From Paenibacillus sp. FSL H7-0357 (lineage in GTDB: Bacteria > Bacillota > Bacilli > Paenibacillales > Paenibacillaceae), in contig NZ_CP009241.1 of assembly GCF_000758525.1 (NCBI RefSeq), forward strand, positions 4,216,001-4,280,000: DNA of 64,000 nucleotides, written 5' to 3'. The notes under the pieces are model-generated. The model worked only from the letters and a program-made list of their open reading frames with translations, made no database searches and was not told the DNA's origin. Below are positions 61,147 through 64,000 of the stretch, piece after piece. Position 1 is the stretch's first letter. Each line of letters starts with the position of its first letter. Position numbers and translations under genes: made by a program.

Positions 61147-61368
61147 GCGTTGCAGTTACTCTCTTTTACGAACAAAAGGAGGCGAAAATTGATCTTTTCT
61201 GAAAAATCGGGATGTCAAAGTGAAAATCGAAATGACAGGAATCTGCGGAAAGGATCTGGCCCCCAATATTTCCAACGGCGACAGCCTTGAACTAGAAAAT
61301 AAAGTTATAGACTGCCGCTGTTTGTTGAAATAACGTTTCCTTTTAGTTCAAAGCCACGTGGAAGTGAA
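61147..61368. other. Intergenic stretch with an AAGGAGG site but no convincing gene
   Basis: A strong ribosome-site sequence AAAAGGAGGCG (61175-61185) is followed by a TTG that opens a 33-codon frame of low complexity. A different frame (GTG 61220 to stop 61333) reads more protein-like but is offset from that site. Neither resembles a family I know. It may be the decayed 5' end of a lost gene, with a frameshift between the site and the better frame. Confidence 0.35.
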
Positions 61369-61926
61369 CTAATTTTCGTCCTCTGCAATATGCTTCAACA
61401 ACTTGGCTGGATTACCTGCGACAATCGCATTTGCAGGTACATCTTTTGTTACTACCGAGCCCGCCGCAACAATAGAATTGTCACCAATCTTCACACCTGG
61501 CAAAATGGCGCAGTGCCCACCAATCCAGACATTGTTGCCAATCGTAATCGGTATGCCGTACCCAGTTTTATTTCGGTCCTTCGGTTCAATTGAATGACCC
61601 GCTGTATAGATTCCGACGTTCGGTGCAAACATGCAATCGTCGCCAATGTGAACTTCAGCCATATCCAATATGGTGCAGTTATAGCCAGCATAGAAGTTGC
61701 GTCCCACATGAATGTTATAACCTACGTCACAATGAAAATTATGCTCGATGCTTATTCCTTCACCAGCGCTTCCAAACAACTCTCGAATCAATCTTTCTTT
61801 CTCTTTCCCATCCTCAGGGTCGCAGTCATTGAAAGCCTTAATAAGCTTCTGGACACGCAAGCCTTTCTCCCGTAGTTCATCCGTTCCACGTTCGTAGTAG
61901 AACTTTCCTTTATTAGGTTCGCTCAT
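61369..61926 (-). CDS. Maltose/galactoside O-acetyltransferase family
   Basis: This 185-aa left-handed beta-helix acetyltransferase has the N-terminal Mac segment (KGKFYYERGTDELREKGLR) and hexapeptide repeats through about 60-175. It has the family active-site His in YTAGHSIEP and GNNVWIGGHCAILPGV. It transfers acetyl from CoA to sugars. A palindrome matching the downstream TetR operator motif lies in its upstream region (62012-62026). Confidence 0.92.
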   Translation of the reverse strand: MSEPNKGKFYYERGTDELREKGLRVQKLIKAFNDCDPEDGKEKERLIRELFGSAGEGISIEHNFHCDVGYNIHVGRNFYAGYNCTILDMAEVHIGDDCMFAPNVGIYTAGHSIEPKDRNKTGYGIPITIGNNVWIGGHCAILPGVKIGDNSIVAAGSVVTKDVPANAIVAGNPAKLLKHIAEDEN

Positions 61927-62011
61927 AAATATCCCCTTATTCCAACATTTTACTAAGTATATACGATAGGGCGTTCACATAAAAACTATTCTGATATGAT
62001 CTTGGATTGAA

Positions 62012-62026
62012 ATTACAATCTGTAAT
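62012..62026. promoter_or_regulatory. Palindromic operator-like site upstream of the acetyltransferase
   Basis: ATTACAATCTGTAAT is a perfect palindrome (ATTACA, 3-nt spacer, TGTAAT) in the 113-bp gap between the TetR gene end and the minus-strand acetyltransferase start. The same TTACA/TGTAA half-sites occur in the oxidoreductase promoter (62677-62688), suggesting one regulator for both. Confidence 0.6.
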
Positions 62027-62039
62027 AAGATTTACGTTG

Positions 62040-62615
62040 TCAACAATCACCATTTACCGCTTCTATTATTTTATAGCAGAGCATTGCCATTTCTGCAGCG
62101 GATTGCTTCGCACCGCTTCTAATCCAACTTGCAGCTACACTGTAGATGGCACCGCTCCAAAAGTAAGCAGCGTAGTTGGTAAGTAAGGATACATCTTTTG
62201 ATCTAATCAATTGTGCGTCTTGCATTTCGCTAAGTATAGTATCTGCCATGTTAACTTTCAGGATAATTTGTAAGCAGTCGATATGTTGTTCTAAAGTGTG
62301 AAATAAAGCAAGCCAATAATCATAAGAGTTTCTAATTGGATGATGCAGATTCATCGCAGCAACGATTTTATCTACAATTTCCTTCATCGTACTCTGTAGA
62401 ATATCTTCTTTGGAGTTGTAATTCCGGTAGTAAGCAGTGCGGGACACCCCGGCCCGTTTAACGATACCTGTAATCGTTATATCCTCAAAAGCCTGATCCT
62501 TCATAAGCAGCACCAAAGCAGCTTCAATACTTGATCTAGTGATTCGATTTGATTCCTCATTTGATAACCTGAGGCCTTCCATACGTTGTAACTCTGTATC
62601 TTCTTTCTCAGACAT
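62040..62615 (-). CDS. TetR-family transcriptional regulator
   Basis: This 191-aa regulator has a helix-turn-helix near 25-72 (ITITGIVKRAGVSRTAYYRN) preceded by the family's first helix (SSIEAALVLLMKDQAFEDI). The C-terminal domain looks like the TetR_C type seen with AcrR-like regulators. It is divergent from the MDR oxidoreductase with a palindrome between them, and upstream of the acetyltransferase on the same strand. Confidence 0.92.
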   Translation of the reverse strand: MSEKEDTELQRMEGLRLSNEESNRITRSSIEAALVLLMKDQAFEDITITGIVKRAGVSRTAYYRNYNSKEDILQSTMKEIVDKIVAAMNLHHPIRNSYDYWLALFHTLEQHIDCLQIILKVNMADTILSEMQDAQLIRSKDVSLLTNYAAYFWSGAIYSVAASWIRSGAKQSAAEMAMLCYKIIEAVNGDC

Positions 62616-62655
62616 TACAATCTCCCCTTCTTTGTTAAGCCCGTTCTATCATGCA

Positions 62656-62683
62656 TTGACCCTGTTTGATATGATGTTACAAT
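62656..62683 (+). promoter_or_regulatory. SigA-type promoter of the oxidoreductase
   Basis: TTGACC (62656-62661) and TACAAT (62678-62683) are separated by 16 bp and lie about 70 bp upstream of the ATG at 62751. The -10 box is inside the palindromic operator at 62677-62688, so repressor binding would block RNA polymerase. Confidence 0.65.
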
Positions 62684-62688
62684 TGTAA
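62677..62688. promoter_or_regulatory. TetR operator palindrome overlapping the -10 box
   Basis: TTACAATTGTAA is a perfect 12-bp palindrome in the divergent region between the TetR regulator and the MDR oxidoreductase. It overlaps the predicted -10 box and shares half-sites with the palindrome upstream of the acetyltransferase. Confidence 0.65.
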
Positions 62689-62750
62689 TGTCAGTTCGAA
62701 TGTATGTTATTTAATGAATTTTGTCAATTGAATTTAAGAGGGGAAATCTT

Positions 62751-63737
62751 ATGAAAGCACTAATTCTTGAAAAACCAGGGGAACTGGACAGCCTTACTGT
62801 TGTTACAAATAGGGAGATGCCAGAACCCAAAGATAATGAGATCAGAGTGAAGGTCTATACAGCAGGATTGAACCCTTCGGATTACCAAGTGGCTGAGTAC
62901 GATGGTCTGGAGTCCGAGAAGAAACGCGTTCTGGGATTAGAAATTGCAGGAATTGTAGATGCCGTTGGCAGCAGCGTGAACAATTTTGAAATTGGAGACC
63001 GCGTGTACTATCTTCGCAGCATTAATAATCTCGATGGCGGATTTGCGGAATACTCTGTGACTACAGCTCACACTGCAAGCAAACTGCCGGATGAAGTGCC
63101 TTTCGAACTGGCAGCGGTAGTTCCGGCAGCAGGATATACGGCGTATCAAGCGATAATGCAGAAGCTTAAGCCGCAATCCGGTGGCACCATATTGATTCAT
63201 GGCGGTGCAGGGGGTGTAGGGGGATATGCGATTCAATTAGCAAAAATATGTGGATTGAAAGTGATTACTACTTGCTTAGGAAAAGATATCGACTATGTAC
63301 GCGTTCTTGGGGCAGATGAGGCAATTGATTTTACTAAAGGAAGTGTATATGAAGACATCTTGAATCTGACTAATGGCCGGGGTGTTGATTACGTTTTAAA
63401 TACGATAAGTCCCGATAGTGCAACTAAAGACCTTGAGATTCTTGCCTTCGGCGGCGAAATGGTTGTAACGGCTGGATTCCCTGATTTTAGCAGAATCCGT
63501 TTTTATGATAAAGGGATGTCTTTACACGAGATAGCACTTGGTGCTGCTCATACACAAGGTGATTTTAATGCACAATCCAATCTGGCAAGAATTGGAGATC
63601 ATTTTGGTAAATTGCTTGCAGAAGGAAAGATTGTACCTCCACAAATCACAACGATAACCATGGAAGAAATTCCATCCTATTTGAAAAAATTAAAAGAAGG
63701 CAAGATCACCGGCAAGGTTGCAGCCAGAGTCATTTAG
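62751..63737 (+). CDS. MDR-family NADPH:quinone oxidoreductase-like enzyme
   Basis: This 328-aa zinc-independent medium-chain reductase has the N-terminal GroES-like domain (VYTAGLNPSDYQ, GLEIAGIVDAVGSSV) and a Rossmann nucleotide-binding loop in HGGAGGVGGYAIQLAK. The C-terminus ends KLKEGKITGKVAARVI, typical of QOR/zeta-crystallin-type enzymes. It probably reduces quinones or reactive carbonyls. The ATG at 62751 follows AGAGGGG; an in-frame TTG 30 bp earlier lacks a site. It is likely repressed by the divergent TetR protein. Confidence 0.9.
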   Translation: MKALILEKPGELDSLTVVTNREMPEPKDNEIRVKVYTAGLNPSDYQVAEYDGLESEKKRVLGLEIAGIVDAVGSSVNNFEIGDRVYYLRSINNLDGGFAEYSVTTAHTASKLPDEVPFELAAVVPAAGYTAYQAIMQKLKPQSGGTILIHGGAGGVGGYAIQLAKICGLKVITTCLGKDIDYVRVLGADEAIDFTKGSVYEDILNLTNGRGVDYVLNTISPDSATKDLEILAFGGEMVVTAGFPDFSRIRFYDKGMSLHEIALGAAHTQGDFNAQSNLARIGDHFGKLLAEGKIVPPQITTITMEEIPSYLKKLKEGKITGKVAARVI

Positions 63738-63764
63738 GAGCGACTATTTGCAAAAGAGGGATCA

Positions 63765-63979
63765 ATGATCGTTCTGATAGGTAGACGGAAGGAAAAATTG
63801 GAGGGGATTTCGGCGTTAATATCTCTATCAAACGGCCAATCCTGTATAATATCAGCAAATGTTACATGCCTAGAAGATGTGAATAAACTGCGCGAGCAAG
63901 TGTTAAGCCGTTTCGGGAGAACACTTTAGCTGTTGAGGAAAAAGAACATGGTATAAGGTTTACGTGGATTCATTTGTAA
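63765..63979 (+). pseudogene. Short-chain dehydrogenase remnant
   Basis: The first 54 codons (to a stop at 63927-63929) read like the beta2-to-alpha4 part of an SDR enzyme (VLIGRRKEKLEGI, then EDVNKLREQVLSRFGR). They lack the TGxxxGxG loop and the catalytic YxxxK. A second frame running to 63979 continues with LAVEEKEHGIRFTWIH, which matches the later part of SDRs (ALA.E..EHGIRVT). The middle of the gene is deleted and the frame broken, so it is a decayed copy. Confidence 0.72.
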
Positions 63980-64000
63980 AAAACATGACTAAACGCCAAT

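Noticed and set aside
1..64000. CRISPR arrays, tRNA/rRNA genes, insertion sequences, phage genes
   Set aside because: I found no regularly spaced repeats, no tRNA cloverleaf or rRNA segment, and no transposase or integrase in any plausible gene.

Overview
The window looks like chromosomal DNA of a low-to-mid GC Gram-positive, most likely Paenibacillus or a close relative. The signs are strong AGGAGG-type ribosome sites, frequent TTG/GTG starts, a copper-amine-oxidase-N type wall/secreted domain, a YoaP-like acetyltransferase, and a Bacillales-style response regulator/kinase/ABC locus. The left 51 kb is clearly GC-richer than the right 11 kb.

Positions 1-51105 are one unbroken plus-strand run of genes with overlapping or nearly touching ends. 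They form a hybrid NRPS-PKS assembly line whose gene content, domain order, predicted substrates and protein lengths match the colibactin (clb/pks) cluster of Enterobacteriaceae almost gene for gene. The order is: ClbO-like tail (AT-null-ACP), ClbN-like lipoinitiation module (starter C-A(Asn)-T-E), ClbP-like D-Asn prodrug peptidase, ClbQ-like type II thioesterase, ClbB-like (C-A-T-KS-AT-KR-DH-ER-ACP), ClbC-like (KS-AT-dead KR-ACP), ClbD/E/F/G-like aminomalonyl-ACP enzymes and trans-AT, ClbH split into two genes (stand-alone Ser A domain, then C-A-T with an aberrant A domain), ClbI-like (KS with Cys to Ser, AT, ACP), ClbJ-like (C-A(Gly)-T-Cy-A(Cys)-T), ClbK-like (KS-AT-null-ACP-Cy-A(Cys)-Ox-T), three extra genes (secreted GyrI-like protein, VOC protein, YoaP-like GNAT), and a ClbL-like amidase. 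I know of described clb clusters only in Gram-negative bacteria, so a Gram-positive version would be notable. No PPTase (ClbA), MATE exporter (ClbM) or ClbS is present in this window; sequence to the left is needed.

Inferred logic: an acyl-D-Asn cap masks the product, and a membrane-anchored peptidase removes it outside the cytoplasm. A SAM-type or other non-standard residue loaded by the C-A-T protein is extended by malonyl to give the warhead region. Gly-Cys and aminomalonyl-Cys units give a thiazoline/thiazole tail. Ser is converted to aminomalonyl-ACP and delivered by the discrete AT to the modules whose own AT has lost its catalytic Ser. No chain-terminating TE is visible; the amidase is the likely off-loading/joining enzyme. 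The secreted GyrI-like protein is a candidate cyclopropane hydrolase for self-protection, in place of ClbS.

Positions 51284-53223 (minus) hold an MFS exporter and a TetR regulator behind a long perfect inverted repeat. From about 53.5 kb the DNA is AT-richer ordinary or accessory chromosome: a nitronate monooxygenase/FabK-like flavoprotein (minus), a response regulator-kinase-ABC transporter operon of peptide-sensing/immunity type, two tandem membrane-anchored alpha/beta hydrolases, a maltose/galactoside O-acetyltransferase (minus), a TetR regulator divergent from a quinone-oxidoreductase-like MDR enzyme, and a decayed short-chain dehydrogenase at the right edge.
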